From contig RZYP01000024.1 of NCBI GenBank assembly GCA_009930275.1, positions 1 to 22,712 on the forward strand: a stretch of DNA of 22,712 nucleotides, in the 5' to 3' direction. Positions 8,566-15,537 of the stretch are shown in pieces. The translations under genes were made by a program, and so were the position numbers. Positions within the stretch are counted from its first letter, which is position 1, and every line of letters starts with the position of its first letter. The stretch comes from Negativicutes bacterium. Lineage in GTDB: Bacteria; Bacillota_C; Negativicutes; Acidaminococcales; Acidaminococcaceae. Under the pieces are notes generated by a model that saw only the letters and a list, made by a program, of their open reading frames with translations, was not told the origin of the DNA and made no database searches.

Positions 8566-9315
8566 ATGGAAGAACAAACACCGATTTTAGAAATCAAAGA
8601 TTTAAAGAAAAATTTCGGCGAACGGGAGATTCTCAGGGGCATTAATTTCTCCGTAAATAAGGGCGATGTTGTTTGTGTAATCGGCCCATCAGGCTCCGGT
8701 AAGTCCACCTTGATTCGCTGCATAAATTTTTTGGAAACACCTACCGCAGGAGAAATTTGCTATAAGGGCGAGAATGTTTTAAAGCAATACAAGGACTTGG
8801 CTCTCTACCGTACAAAGGTGGGCATGGTTTTCCAACAGTTCAACCTCTTCAATAACATGACTGTTTTGGAAAATTGCGTTGTCGGACAAATAAAGGTCTT
8901 GAAAAAAGACCGTGAGGCTGCGCGCCAAACGGCTATGAAATATTTGTATCATGTGGGGATGGCGGATTACATTAATGCTAAACCGCACCAGTTGTCCGGC
9001 GGACAGAAGCAGCGTGTCGCTATAGCGAGGGCCATGGCCCTGGAACCGGAAGTTTTACTGCTGGATGAACCAACATCGGCGCTGGACTCCGAAATGGTAG
9101 GAGAAGTGCTTGCGGTAATGCGTGAATTGGCAAAGGCAGGCTTAACAATGGTCATAGTCACGCATGAGATGGCGTTTGCAAGGGAAGTTTCGTCCAAGGT
9201 TGTTTTCATTGACCAAGGTCTTGTTGCCGAGGAGGCACCGCCGGAGGTCATTTTCAAAAACCCTAACAATCAGCGCACCAAGGAATTCCTCGCGCGTTTC
9301 AACCAGAATAATTAA
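8566..9315 (+). CDS. Polar amino acid ABC transporter, ATP-binding protein
   Basis: GlnQ/HisP-type ATPase that powers the importer encoded by the two genes upstream. The Walker A motif GPSGSGKST is at residues 40-48, the Q-loop segment MVFQQFNLF follows, the signature LSGGQ is at 143-147, Walker B is [12 protein letters not shown], and the switch histidine is in THEMAFA. At 249 residues it is typical of the family. I chose ATG 8566, with AGGAT about 8 bases upstream. An in-frame TTG at 8518 would overlap the permease gene and lacks support. A strong terminator follows directly, closing the three-gene operon. Confidence 0.95.
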   Translation: MEEQTPILEIKDLKKNFGEREILRGINFSVNKGDVVCVIGPSGSGKSTLIRCINFLETPTAGEICYKGENVLKQYKDLALYRTKVGMVFQQFNLFNNMTVLENCVVGQIKVLKKDREAARQTAMKYLYHVGMADYINAKPHQLSGGQKQRVAIARAMALEPEVLLLDEPTSALDSEMVGEVLAVMRELAKAGLTMVIVTHEMAFAREVSSKVVFIDQGLVAEEAPPEVIFKNPNNQRTKEFLARFNQNN

Positions 9316-9325
9316 AGGATTAGGG

Positions 9326-9361
9326 CCTCTGTTTGTAGAAATTACAGGCAGAGGTTTTTTT
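9326..9361 (+). terminator. Intrinsic terminator of the amino acid importer operon
   Basis: CCTCTGTTTGTA (9326-9337) pairs over 12 bp, with two G-U pairs, with TACAGGCAGAGG (9343-9354) around a GAAAT loop, and seven T bases follow (9355-9361). It starts only 11 bases after the ATPase stop codon. It also separates the importer from the DUF4127 gene, which therefore needs its own promoter or read-through. Confidence 0.9.
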
Positions 9362-9394
9362 ATGGTTAATAACAAAAGTGAGGCAACAAGTCAG

Positions 9395-10942
9395 ATGAAA
9401 AAATATTTTTTTTTAATCCTATTCTTATTTTTTGCTGGTCATACGGAAGCAAGTGACCAAATATTATATATTCCGTTGGATGATAGGCCTGTGTGCCTTG
9501 ATTATACTGTTGATACCCTCAAGGCAGCAGGCTGGGAAGTAAAAACGCCCCCAAGCGAGTATATTGCGTCTTATAACCGTGAAGGTGATGCTGATAAGCT
9601 GTTCGCCTGGTTGGAAAGCAATGCGCCTTTCGCTTCGGCGGCCGTGGTAGCCAGTGACAGTTTGATTTATGGTGGTTTGGTCCAATCGCGTACGCACCAC
9701 CTTTCCGAGGCCGTATTGGCAGATCGGACAACAAGGCTTCTGGAATTTAAAGAAAAATATAGCAGTATGTCTTTATATGTCTTTACAACCGTAATGCGTT
9801 CCCCTAAGACCAGCAGCTTTCCGGTAGAACCGGCATATTACCAACAATATGGAAGTAAGATTTTTCGCTTGGGAGCTTTGCTGGACAAAAGTGAAGTTGG
9901 GAAGCTGAGCTGGAAGGAGAGTTTCGAGAAAAGACACTTAAGCAAAATTATACCTGAGGCAGTCCTGGATGATTTGTACAGCCGACGCAGCAAGAACCTG
10001 GCGGTTACGAAAAGATTGCTGGCCGGTACCGATAACGGCAGTTTTGATTATTTGCTTCTGGGACGCGATGATACGGCAACTTATTCCGATGCACATCGGG
10101 ACGCACGCAGCTTGAACGTCGTCAACGACCGGCTTACACAGCGCAAAGTCCGCTTTTTTGCGGGAGCAGACCAGTTGGGCCTTGTTTTGCTTACAAGGGC
10201 TGTAAATAAAATTAAGGGAGCTGTTCCTATTGTCAGTACTTTTTACACCAAAGGAACAGGTGGAAATACGATTCCTGCGTATGAGGACGATACTGTCAAA
10301 ACCACAGTCAGAAGTCAAATTTTGGCGGCGGGCGGCTGGCCGGCGACAAGTAACAAATACGCTGACCTAGTCATGGCGATTAATACTCCTGCCGACGGTA
10401 ATACTTGGCAAGCCGACGATAATCGCAATTCAAGAGAGATGGACGACGCGAAAAAGCGTTTTCTGCAAACGGTAAAATCTTATCTGGGAAAAAAGAAAAA
10501 GGTTGCAGTTGCCGATATTGCTTATGCGAATGGTTCTGATAACGCGCTTGTGAGCGGGTTGTTCGAGAATGATCTGTCTTGGCGACTTGCGGCCTATGCC
10601 GGCTGGAATACGGCAGGAAATGCTATTGGCTTTGCGCTGGCGCAGGGGCTAATGGAACCATATCTCGCTCATGAAGCCAAAAATGAGTTGATGATGATCA
10701 GATATTTGGATGAATGGGCTTATCAAGCTAATGTGCGCGGTGAACTAAGAAAGGAAATCGTCTGGCCAAGGCAGTGGCAGGAGGGAGATTTTTCTCCGGA
10801 ACAAAAGACGCTCCTGGAAACAATGCTTGCCAATAAAGTAAGAGAGTTTGTTTCCGTTTATTTTCCGCGTGAAACATTGTCAAAGTTAAGCTTTTCTTTG
10901 CCCTGGAACAGGACATTTGAAGTAAAAGTGGAGAAGAGCTGA
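9395..10942 (+). CDS. Exported DUF4127 family protein, function unknown
   Basis: About 515 residues. It begins MKKYFFLILFLFFAGHTEA, a signal peptide with likely cleavage after this Ala, so the protein should be exported. The mature part opens with the DUF4127 hallmark ILYIPLDDRPVCLD. Other strongly polar, probably conserved segments are ASDSLIYGGL (about residue 87), TTVMRSP, LLLGRDDTATYSDA, GADQLGLVLL, VADIAYANGSDNALV and YAGWNTAGNAIG. Clusters of Asp, Arg and Asn in such segments look like an enzyme active site, but no reaction is established to my knowledge. I chose ATG 9395 with GAGG 11 bases upstream; the in-frame ATG at 9362 lies in the preceding terminator's T run, and longer readings overlap the ATPase gene. 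The gene stands alone between two terminators. Confidence 0.85.
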   Translation: MKKYFFLILFLFFAGHTEASDQILYIPLDDRPVCLDYTVDTLKAAGWEVKTPPSEYIASYNREGDADKLFAWLESNAPFASAAVVASDSLIYGGLVQSRTHHLSEAVLADRTTRLLEFKEKYSSMSLYVFTTVMRSPKTSSFPVEPAYYQQYGSKIFRLGALLDKSEVGKLSWKESFEKRHLSKIIPEAVLDDLYSRRSKNLAVTKRLLAGTDNGSFDYLLLGRDDTATYSDAHRDARSLNVVNDRLTQRKVRFFAGADQLGLVLLTRAVNKIKGAVPIVSTFYTKGTGGNTIPAYEDDTVKTTVRSQILAAGGWPATSNKYADLVMAINTPADGNTWQADDNRNSREMDDAKKRFLQTVKSYLGKKKKVAVADIAYANGSDNALVSGLFENDLSWRLAAYAGWNTAGNAIGFALAQGLMEPYLAHEAKNELMMIRYLDEWAYQANVRGELRKEIVWPRQWQEGDFSPEQKTLLETMLANKVREFVSVYFPRETLSKLSFSLPWNRTFEVKVEKS

Positions 10943-10946
10943 TTGC

Positions 10947-10998
10947 AAAAAAAAAGACCCTGATGTCGCTGCGAAGAAAGCAGAAACGTCAGGGTCTT
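10947..10998. terminator. Shared bidirectional terminator between convergent genes
   Basis: AAGACCCTGATGTCGCTGC (10954-10972) pairs with GCAGAAACGTCAGGGTCTT (10980-10998): a 13-bp outer stem with one G-U, a 2x2 internal loop, four more pairs and a 7-base loop. On the minus strand it is followed by nine T bases (10955-10947), a very strong terminator for the SsuC-type gene. On the plus strand the same hairpin, 11 bases after the DUF4127 stop, is followed by a weaker GTATTT. Confidence 0.85.
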
Positions 10999-11013
10999 GT
11001 ATTTCCCGGGTAA

Positions 11014-11802
11014 TTAGCTTTTCCAGGGGACAGCCTTTTTTTCCAACCATTGCAGGAATAAGTGGAAACAAAGGCCTAAAACGGAGAGCACTATTACGCC
11101 AGCCATAAGCTTGTCGGTTATCATTAAATCGCCATAATGAAGAATCAGTGCACCGATGCCCTCCTGGGCAGCAATCATTTCCGCGGCAACGAGAAGCAGC
11201 AGGGAAGTGCCGGCGGCCAGGCGCAGACCGGCAAAAATAACTGGCAAGGCGCTTGGCAAGACAACGCTTTTCATGGTTAACCACCAACTGGCGTTAAAGC
11301 TTACGGCGACCTTGATTAGTAAAGGATCAACGTTTTTGACGCCGGAATAGGTATTCATAGCAATAGGGAAAAAAACGCCAAGGGCGATTATGGTTATTTT
11401 GGAAAGTTCGCCGATACCTAGCCAAAGTATGAAAAGGGGCAGCAGCGCTATTTTCGGAATTGGATATAAAGCTTGGACAATCGGCGTTCCTATACGGTCT
11501 CCTAAGGCGGAGGTACCTGTAATTGTGCCAACAATTAGACCGATTAGTCCACCGAGAATGAAACCAGCGCCGATACGGGTCATGCTTGCGCCAAGACTGC
11601 GGCCGATTTCTCCGTTCAAGATCATTTCCCATAAAGAACGGAGGATACCGCTTGGAGCAGGAAGAAACAGGGAAGAAACCAGGCCACTGTGGCAAATTGT
11701 TTCCCAAAGCAATAAAAGCACAAGGATTGCTAAGACGGAAACCCATGCGGGGTAAGTTTTCTGCCAGTGCAGCATTTTATTGTGGATTCTGTAATCAGCC
11801 AT
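11014..11802 (-). CDS. SsuC/TauC-type ABC transporter permease
   Basis: Inner-membrane channel subunit of a nitrate/sulfonate/taurine-type importer. The 262-residue protein has a first membrane helix near residues 18-38 (SVLAILVLLLLWETI), then FLPAPSGILRSLWEM, the conserved IPKIALLPLFILWLGIG segment and a last helix about residues 230-250. These match the BPD_transp_1 family as found in SsuC, TauC and NrtB. Its start overlaps the end of the ATPase gene by 8 bases (ATGGCTGA), and GGAGGT lies 5 bases upstream, so it is translationally coupled. It is the last gene of the minus-strand operon and ends in the shared terminator. The substrate is unknown. Confidence 0.92.
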   Translation of the reverse strand: MADYRIHNKMLHWQKTYPAWVSVLAILVLLLLWETICHSGLVSSLFLPAPSGILRSLWEMILNGEIGRSLGASMTRIGAGFILGGLIGLIVGTITGTSALGDRIGTPIVQALYPIPKIALLPLFILWLGIGELSKITIIALGVFFPIAMNTYSGVKNVDPLLIKVAVSFNASWWLTMKSVVLPSALPVIFAGLRLAAGTSLLLLVAAEMIAAQEGIGALILHYGDLMITDKLMAGVIVLSVLGLCFHLFLQWLEKKAVPWKS

Positions 11803-12580
11803 TTTCTACCTCCAACAAAGCGGCGCGCGCATCCTTGCTGATATGTTCCCAAATGATGCGGACATATTCGTCTATTGCTGCGGCGTTTTCGGGTTTTTCG
11901 CGTTCCGGACGCGGAATTTCAATGGATAATATTTTGCTAATGCGGCCGGGGCGGCGTGATAATAATACAACTCTGTCAGCCAAAAGAACTGCTTCCTGAA
12001 TATTGTGAGTTACATAAAGGGTGCTGAGACGCGTTTTTTCCCACAAGGTGACCAGTTCTTCCTGCATTATCGTTCTTGTTTGGGCATCAAGTGCTGAAAA
12101 AGGCTCATCCATGAGCAGTAAATCAGGGTTGATAACTAAGGCTCTGGCGATGCCGACGCGTTGCCTCATGCCGCCTGAGAGCTGATGAGGGAACGAATTT
12201 TCAAAGCCTGCGAGTCCTACCATTTCGATGTAGTGAGAAATGCGGTCCTTTTGCTCGGCTTTGCCTACGCCGGCTGCTTCAAGGCCAAAGGCAATATTGT
12301 CGTAAACAGAACGCCAGGGGAAGAGGCCGGTTTCCTGAAAAACAATGCCTACGGCCGGAATATGGCTTGCTGCAACATCGGTAAAATACAGGTTGCCGCC
12401 AGAAGGTTCCAGAAGGCCTGCCGTTAAGTTAAGAAGGGTCGACTTGCCGCAGCCGCTCGGCCCGACAAGTGCCACGAATTCTTCTTCGGCTACGGTTAAA
12501 CTTATGTCTTCCAGAACTGTAAGCCTTTTGCCATGGACATTATCAAATATTTTGCTGACGCCCTCAATGATTAATTTCAT
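11795..12580 (-). CDS. SsuB/TauB-type ABC transporter ATP-binding protein
   Basis: ATPase of the nitrate/sulfonate/taurine-type importer, 261 residues. Walker A GPSGCGKST is at residues 40-48; then come the Q-loop GIVFQETGLFPW, the signature LSGGMRQRVGIARAL, Walker B LLLMDEPFSALD and the switch histidine in VTHNIQEAVLLADR. The PFSALD ending and LFPW Q-loop are typical of the SsuB/TauB branch. The ATG at 12580 follows GGAGG with a 7-base gap. It overlaps the permease gene by 8 bases and lies 61 bases after the receptor gene, with a terminator-like hairpin in that gap. Confidence 0.93.
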   Translation of the reverse strand: MKLIIEGVSKIFDNVHGKRLTVLEDISLTVAEEEFVALVGPSGCGKSTLLNLTAGLLEPSGGNLYFTDVAASHIPAVGIVFQETGLFPWRSVYDNIAFGLEAAGVGKAEQKDRISHYIEMVGLAGFENSFPHQLSGGMRQRVGIARALVINPDLLLMDEPFSALDAQTRTIMQEELVTLWEKTRLSTLYVTHNIQEAVLLADRVVLLSRRPGRISKILSIEIPRPEREKPENAAAIDEYVRIIWEHISKDARAALLEVENG

Positions 12581-12600
12581 TGTGTTTCCTCCGAATACCT

Positions 12601-12632
12601 AAAAATAAAGAGCGGACGACGGGTCCGCTCTT
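12601..12632 (-). terminator. Terminator-like hairpin between receptor and ATPase genes
   Basis: On the minus strand, AAGAGCGGAC (12632-12623) pairs perfectly over 10 bp with GTCCGCTCTT (12617-12608) around a 5-base loop, and TATTTTT follows. This is a good intrinsic terminator placed inside the operon, just after the receptor gene. It probably acts as a partial terminator, lowering ATPase and permease expression relative to the receptor. The regulatory effect is inferred. Confidence 0.75.
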
Positions 12633-12641
12633 GGGGGCTCA

Positions 12642-13661
12642 CTACTTCTTGAGCGCTTTTTCCAATAACTTGGTGTTTGTAACTTGTGCAGGATCCAGTT
12701 TGCCATTTATCATGTTGTGAGAAGTGTACCAATCGATTTGTGTTTTAATATCGCTGGCGAGAAGTTTGCCGTCACGGTCAATATAAGGCAACCCCAATTT
12801 TACGTCTGCAACGGGAGCTTTGGTATATTTAGCAATGATTTTTACAACTTCGTCTAATTTTTCAGGAGATTTTTTAGCTATGGCAGCATCATAATAATAG
12901 TTGCAGGCTTTAACATAAGCTCTTAAAAAACGAACGGCAACATCTTCTTTTTTAACGAAATCCGGGGAGAAAAAGATACCGGAAGTTTGGTAAGGGATGA
13001 CATCACCAACATGGGTAATGAGTTTGCCAAAACCAGCCGTTTGGACGCGGGTAATGTTTGGTTCGTTAAGGACGCAGGCATCAATTTGCTTGCTTTCCAA
13101 GGCTGCCATGACGGCGCTTAACTTGCCGAGCGGTACAAGTTCAACATCAGCAAGGGTAAGGCCTTTTGCTTCCAGCAGTCGGCCAATCATGTAATGGAAG
13201 GTCGAACCGATTTGGGTTATGCCGATGCGTTTCCCTTTAAGGCTTTCTATCGTTGTGACACCAGCGGCATAGACATCACTGTTGACGATAAGAGCTGAGG
13301 AAGGGAAGCCTTTTTCTTCCCGACCTTTATCGGCAACGATGGCTAGTTTTTGATTGCCGGCTGCCATGTTGAAGAGACTGGCAGTAATGCCGGTTGCACC
13401 CACATCAACTTTGGATGAAGCAGTTGCCACTGATATAGGATGGGCGGCGTCAAACCACTCTGGTTTCACCTCTATGTTTTCTTCCGCAAAGAAACCTTTA
13501 TCAAGCGCAATGAAAAGCGGTGCGGAGCTGGTCAGCCTCAGCATGGCCAGTGATACTTGCGCCTTCTCCTTTGGCGTATCCTTTTTCGGTTCCGATTTGC
13601 TGCAGCCAACAAAAAGCATCGCTATGCAAGCAGCCAGAAACGCCACAATTATCTTCTTCAT
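12642..13661 (-). CDS. SsuA/NMT1-type ABC transporter substrate-binding lipoprotein
   Basis: Periplasmic receptor of the minus-strand importer, about 339 residues. The N-terminus MKKIIVAFLAACIAMLFVGC is a lipoprotein signal with Cys20 as the lipidated residue. The mature protein shows the NMT1/SsuA-like pattern: LAMLRLTSSAPLFIALDKGFF, a VDVGATGITASLFNMAAGN segment, a LKGKRIGITQIGSTFHYMIG segment and DACVLNEPNITR. This family binds nitrate, sulfonates, taurine, thiamine precursors and other small organic molecules; no neighbouring catabolic gene narrows it down. I chose ATG 13661 because GGGAGG lies 7-8 bases upstream; an in-frame ATG at 13682 adds seven residues and has no good site. A hairpin separates it from the ATPase gene. 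Confidence 0.9.
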   Translation of the reverse strand: MKKIIVAFLAACIAMLFVGCSKSEPKKDTPKEKAQVSLAMLRLTSSAPLFIALDKGFFAEENIEVKPEWFDAAHPISVATASSKVDVGATGITASLFNMAAGNQKLAIVADKGREEKGFPSSALIVNSDVYAAGVTTIESLKGKRIGITQIGSTFHYMIGRLLEAKGLTLADVELVPLGKLSAVMAALESKQIDACVLNEPNITRVQTAGFGKLITHVGDVIPYQTSGIFFSPDFVKKEDVAVRFLRAYVKACNYYYDAAIAKKSPEKLDEVVKIIAKYTKAPVADVKLGLPYIDRDGKLLASDIKTQIDWYTSHNMINGKLDPAQVTNTKLLEKALKK

Positions 13662-13748
13662 GAAATTTCCTCCCTGGTTCATTAATTTTTAGCTTTTAAC
13701 GTCTCCGTGAAGCACTCTCCAAGCTATTACAGACTATTGTATCGTAAA

Positions 13749-13777
13749 ATAATTAAAAAAACACGCATTTATGTAAA
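13749..13777 (-). promoter_or_regulatory. Possible promoter of the minus-strand importer operon
   Basis: On the minus strand TTTACA (13777-13772, five of six matches) is followed after 17 bases by AATTAT (13754-13749, four of six). A second -10-like hexamer, TACAAT, lies at 13741-13736 but lacks a convincing -35. Either would leave a leader of roughly 65-80 bases before the ATG. The region is very A/T-rich, so chance matches are likely. Confidence 0.35.
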
Positions 13778-13866
13778 AAAAGTTTATTTTGAAACACTCT
13801 GATGCATATGGAGTGCACATCAAAGTCAACGAAGTGTAGAAAAAACTTTCAGTAGTGGACATCTGT

Positions 13867-13875
13867 TGTTATAAT
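13867..13875 (+). promoter_or_regulatory. Extended -10 promoter of the FG-GAP/DUF3298 gene
   Basis: TGTTATAAT contains a perfect -10 TATAAT (13870-13875) with the extended TGn element before it. No clear -35 is present (TTTCAG at 13847-13852 with a 17-base gap is poor), but an extended -10 can work without one. Transcription would begin near 13882 and the start codon follows at 13905. Confidence 0.6.
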
Positions 13876-13904
13876 AAACGTGTAATAGTAGGGAGGTATA
13901 TAAA

Positions 13905-15353
13905 TTGGAATTATTTAAAGGAAAAATGAGGGGAACGATTGCTTTATTTGCAATGGCTTGTAGTTTTATCGCTATGTCCGAAGTTAATGCGCAAACAGGC
14001 GATATGCTGCCAAAAACAACAACGGAAAAAGTTTCTGCGGCACAAGGCAAAACAAGCAGGTCTGTATATGATGATATTGTCCAAAGGGGAGAAGTGCTGG
14101 CTTCTGCCTATGGGGATGTTGATGGCGACGGTGAAGAGGAAAAGATCCTCCTTATGGGCAATAGATTTAGTGCTGGGTCAAATTACTACACAAAATTGTA
14201 CTTGCTGACCAGAAGTATGAAAACCGGCAATATTGAAGGCGCTATTCGCCCCACGCTCGGCGGAGGGTACAATTGCAGCCTGAGGTTGGCGGATGTAACC
14301 GGCAACGGCGTTGCTGACATCCTTATTGTTGCTCCTACGGGTGGCAGCGGCGGGATTATTGACTACCGTATAGTTGATTTTACGGATAACAACCCCCGTG
14401 AGATTTTTACGGCAGATGATAACCAGGGAATACAGATAAGTGGGGAATATTTGCCCGACTACAAGGTGCGTATTGTTTTTGGTCAAAAAGAACAAGAGAT
14501 AATTATGGATGTGCCCGCTGATTTAGGCTTTTACGGATATCTCGGTGTCTATGATGAAAAAGGTGCGCTTTTGCAGGACTATCATCGTCCCTACGGGCAA
14601 TACTTATCCGGATTAATTATGCTTGACACTGATAACGATGAAGTATCCGAACTCGTGACGACTCAGAGGATAGTCGGTTTGAATAACACGGATACGCTTG
14701 GCTATGTCCGTGCTGTCTGGCGTTATACTGTGGCAGGATGGCAAAGGGATAATTATACTTTTCAAAGCAGATGGGGTGCTTCCGCACACATGAGTGAGCG
14801 CCAAACCTGTATAGGCCTCGGCGGTTATAAAGTCAATCCTGAAGAAGCTATTGTCGGCAGATCTCAAATAACTTACCCGCGTATATCCAACGTTGGTAAA
14901 GGACCGCAGCAATGGAAGGCCAATGAAACGATAGAGAACTTTGTTAGAAGGGAACTCGAAGAAATCAGGAATCAGGGTTACCTGGAAATGTATTATGAAA
15001 TCAAGTATTGCGGCTATAACCTGCTGAGTATCCTCATGACCGGCAAAAAGGAAGGCAGGGGCGGTGACGAAGATATTCTGAAAGCATTTAATTTCGACGT
15101 AACGACCGGCGAAGTTGTGCCGTTGGAAAAACTTTTGGGTAATGACGGGAAAATGTGGGCGAAAATAGCTGAAATAACGTCTAAACAGGGTAAGAAAGTT
15201 ACCGCGGCAACGATGCAAGACTATTATTTTGACGGTTTGGACTTTGTGTTTATTCAAAAAAACGAAGAAAAACAGCGGTTGGAAGAAATAACTGTGCCTA
15301 AAAACGAGCTGATGGAATTTTTCAAGAAGAACAAAATTGAAAAACAAAACTGA
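13905..15353 (+). CDS. Exported protein with FG-GAP-like repeats and a DUF3298 (RsiV-like) domain
   Basis: 482 residues, function unknown. A hydrophobic segment (about 10-28) ending SEVNA, then QT, looks like a cleavable signal peptide. The N-terminal half carries three acidic repeats of the FG-GAP/VCBS kind: YGDVDGDGEEEKILL (near 70), LADVTGNGVADILIV (near 127) and LDTDNDEVSELVTT (near 245), each like a calcium-binding loop followed by a beta strand. The C-terminal part (about 340-482) resembles DUF3298, the extracellular domain of RsiV that binds lysozyme: EMYYEIKYCGYNLLSIL, FNFDVTTGEVVPLEKLLG, YYFDGLDFVFIQ. The TTG start is chosen because AGGGAGGT (13890-13897) lies 7 bases upstream; ATG 13926 has no comparable site. 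It has its own promoter and is separated from the RND genes by 184 bases. Confidence 0.7.
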   Translation: MELFKGKMRGTIALFAMACSFIAMSEVNAQTGDMLPKTTTEKVSAAQGKTSRSVYDDIVQRGEVLASAYGDVDGDGEEEKILLMGNRFSAGSNYYTKLYLLTRSMKTGNIEGAIRPTLGGGYNCSLRLADVTGNGVADILIVAPTGGSGGIIDYRIVDFTDNNPREIFTADDNQGIQISGEYLPDYKVRIVFGQKEQEIIMDVPADLGFYGYLGVYDEKGALLQDYHRPYGQYLSGLIMLDTDNDEVSELVTTQRIVGLNNTDTLGYVRAVWRYTVAGWQRDNYTFQSRWGASAHMSERQTCIGLGGYKVNPEEAIVGRSQITYPRISNVGKGPQQWKANETIENFVRRELEEIRNQGYLEMYYEIKYCGYNLLSILMTGKKEGRGGDEDILKAFNFDVTTGEVVPLEKLLGNDGKMWAKIAEITSKQGKKVTAATMQDYYFDGLDFVFIQKNEEKQRLEEITVPKNELMEFFKKNKIEKQN

Positions 15354-15365
15354 CTGACTAGTCAG
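15354..15365. promoter_or_regulatory. 12-bp perfect palindrome directly after the stop codon
   Basis: CTGACTAGTCAG is a perfect palindrome beginning on the base after the TGA stop of the upstream gene. No U tract follows on either strand, so it is not a terminator. Its length and symmetry fit a dimeric TetR- or MarR-type operator, and it lies about 70 bases before the -35 of the RND operon. The regulator gene is not in the window. Confidence 0.4.
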
Positions 15366-15402
15366 AAGAAGAAAAATAAAGAAAAATGGAGAAAAAACAA
15401 GC

Positions 15403-15424
15403 ATTATGGCCATAATCGCGATTA
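15403..15424. promoter_or_regulatory. Two overlapping perfect palindromes before the RND promoter
   Basis: ATTATGGCCATAAT (15403-15416, 14 bp) overlaps TAATCGCGATTA (15413-15424, 12 bp). Both are perfect, and the second ends 8 bases before the -35 candidate at 15432. A short odd-length repeat AACC-G-GGTT (15424-15432) continues the run into the -35. This is a likely regulator-binding region for the efflux operon; which protein binds is unknown. Confidence 0.5.
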
Positions 15425-15431
15425 ACCGGGT

Positions 15432-15460
15432 TTGCGTTTGTTATCCTGATAAAATATAAT
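15432..15460 (+). promoter_or_regulatory. Promoter of the RND efflux operon
   Basis: TTGCGT (15432-15437) and a perfect TATAAT (15455-15460) are 17 bases apart. The start point would be near 15467, giving a leader of about 70 bases that includes a hairpin. The -35 abuts the palindrome cluster, so a repressor or activator bound there could control RNA polymerase access. Confidence 0.65.
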
Positions 15461-15494
15461 AATCACTGTGTTCTTTAAGAGGGACAATTGGATG

Positions 15495-15520
15495 GCAGTA
15501 CTATCGTCAGTATTGCTTTT
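15495..15520 (+). promoter_or_regulatory. Leader hairpin plus T run before the RND adaptor gene
   Basis: GCAGTACT (15495-15502) pairs over 8 bp, with one G-U, with AGTATTGC (15509-15516) around a 6-base loop, followed by TTTT. The ribosome binding site GGAGGAGG begins 7 bases later. It could be a weak attenuator or a structure affecting translation of the adaptor; the short stem makes a chance match possible. Confidence 0.35.
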
Positions 15521-15537
15521 AGTGGAGGAGGATACAG

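Noticed and set aside
9164..9394. Long in-frame extension upstream of the DUF4127 gene
   Set aside because: It overlaps the ATPase gene and the terminator in another frame, and gives a basic, low-complexity sequence ahead of a clear signal peptide at 9395.
13795..13818. Possible inverted repeat CACTC...GAGTG and GTGCAC between the divergent genes
   Set aside because: Arms of only five or six bases with an asymmetric 11-base centre; such matches are expected by chance.
14613..15413. 266-codon open frame on the minus strand opposite the FG-GAP/DUF3298 gene
   Set aside because: It is opposite a gene with promoter, ribosome binding site and recognisable domains; its translation is Phe/His-rich with no known motif, typical of an antisense shadow.
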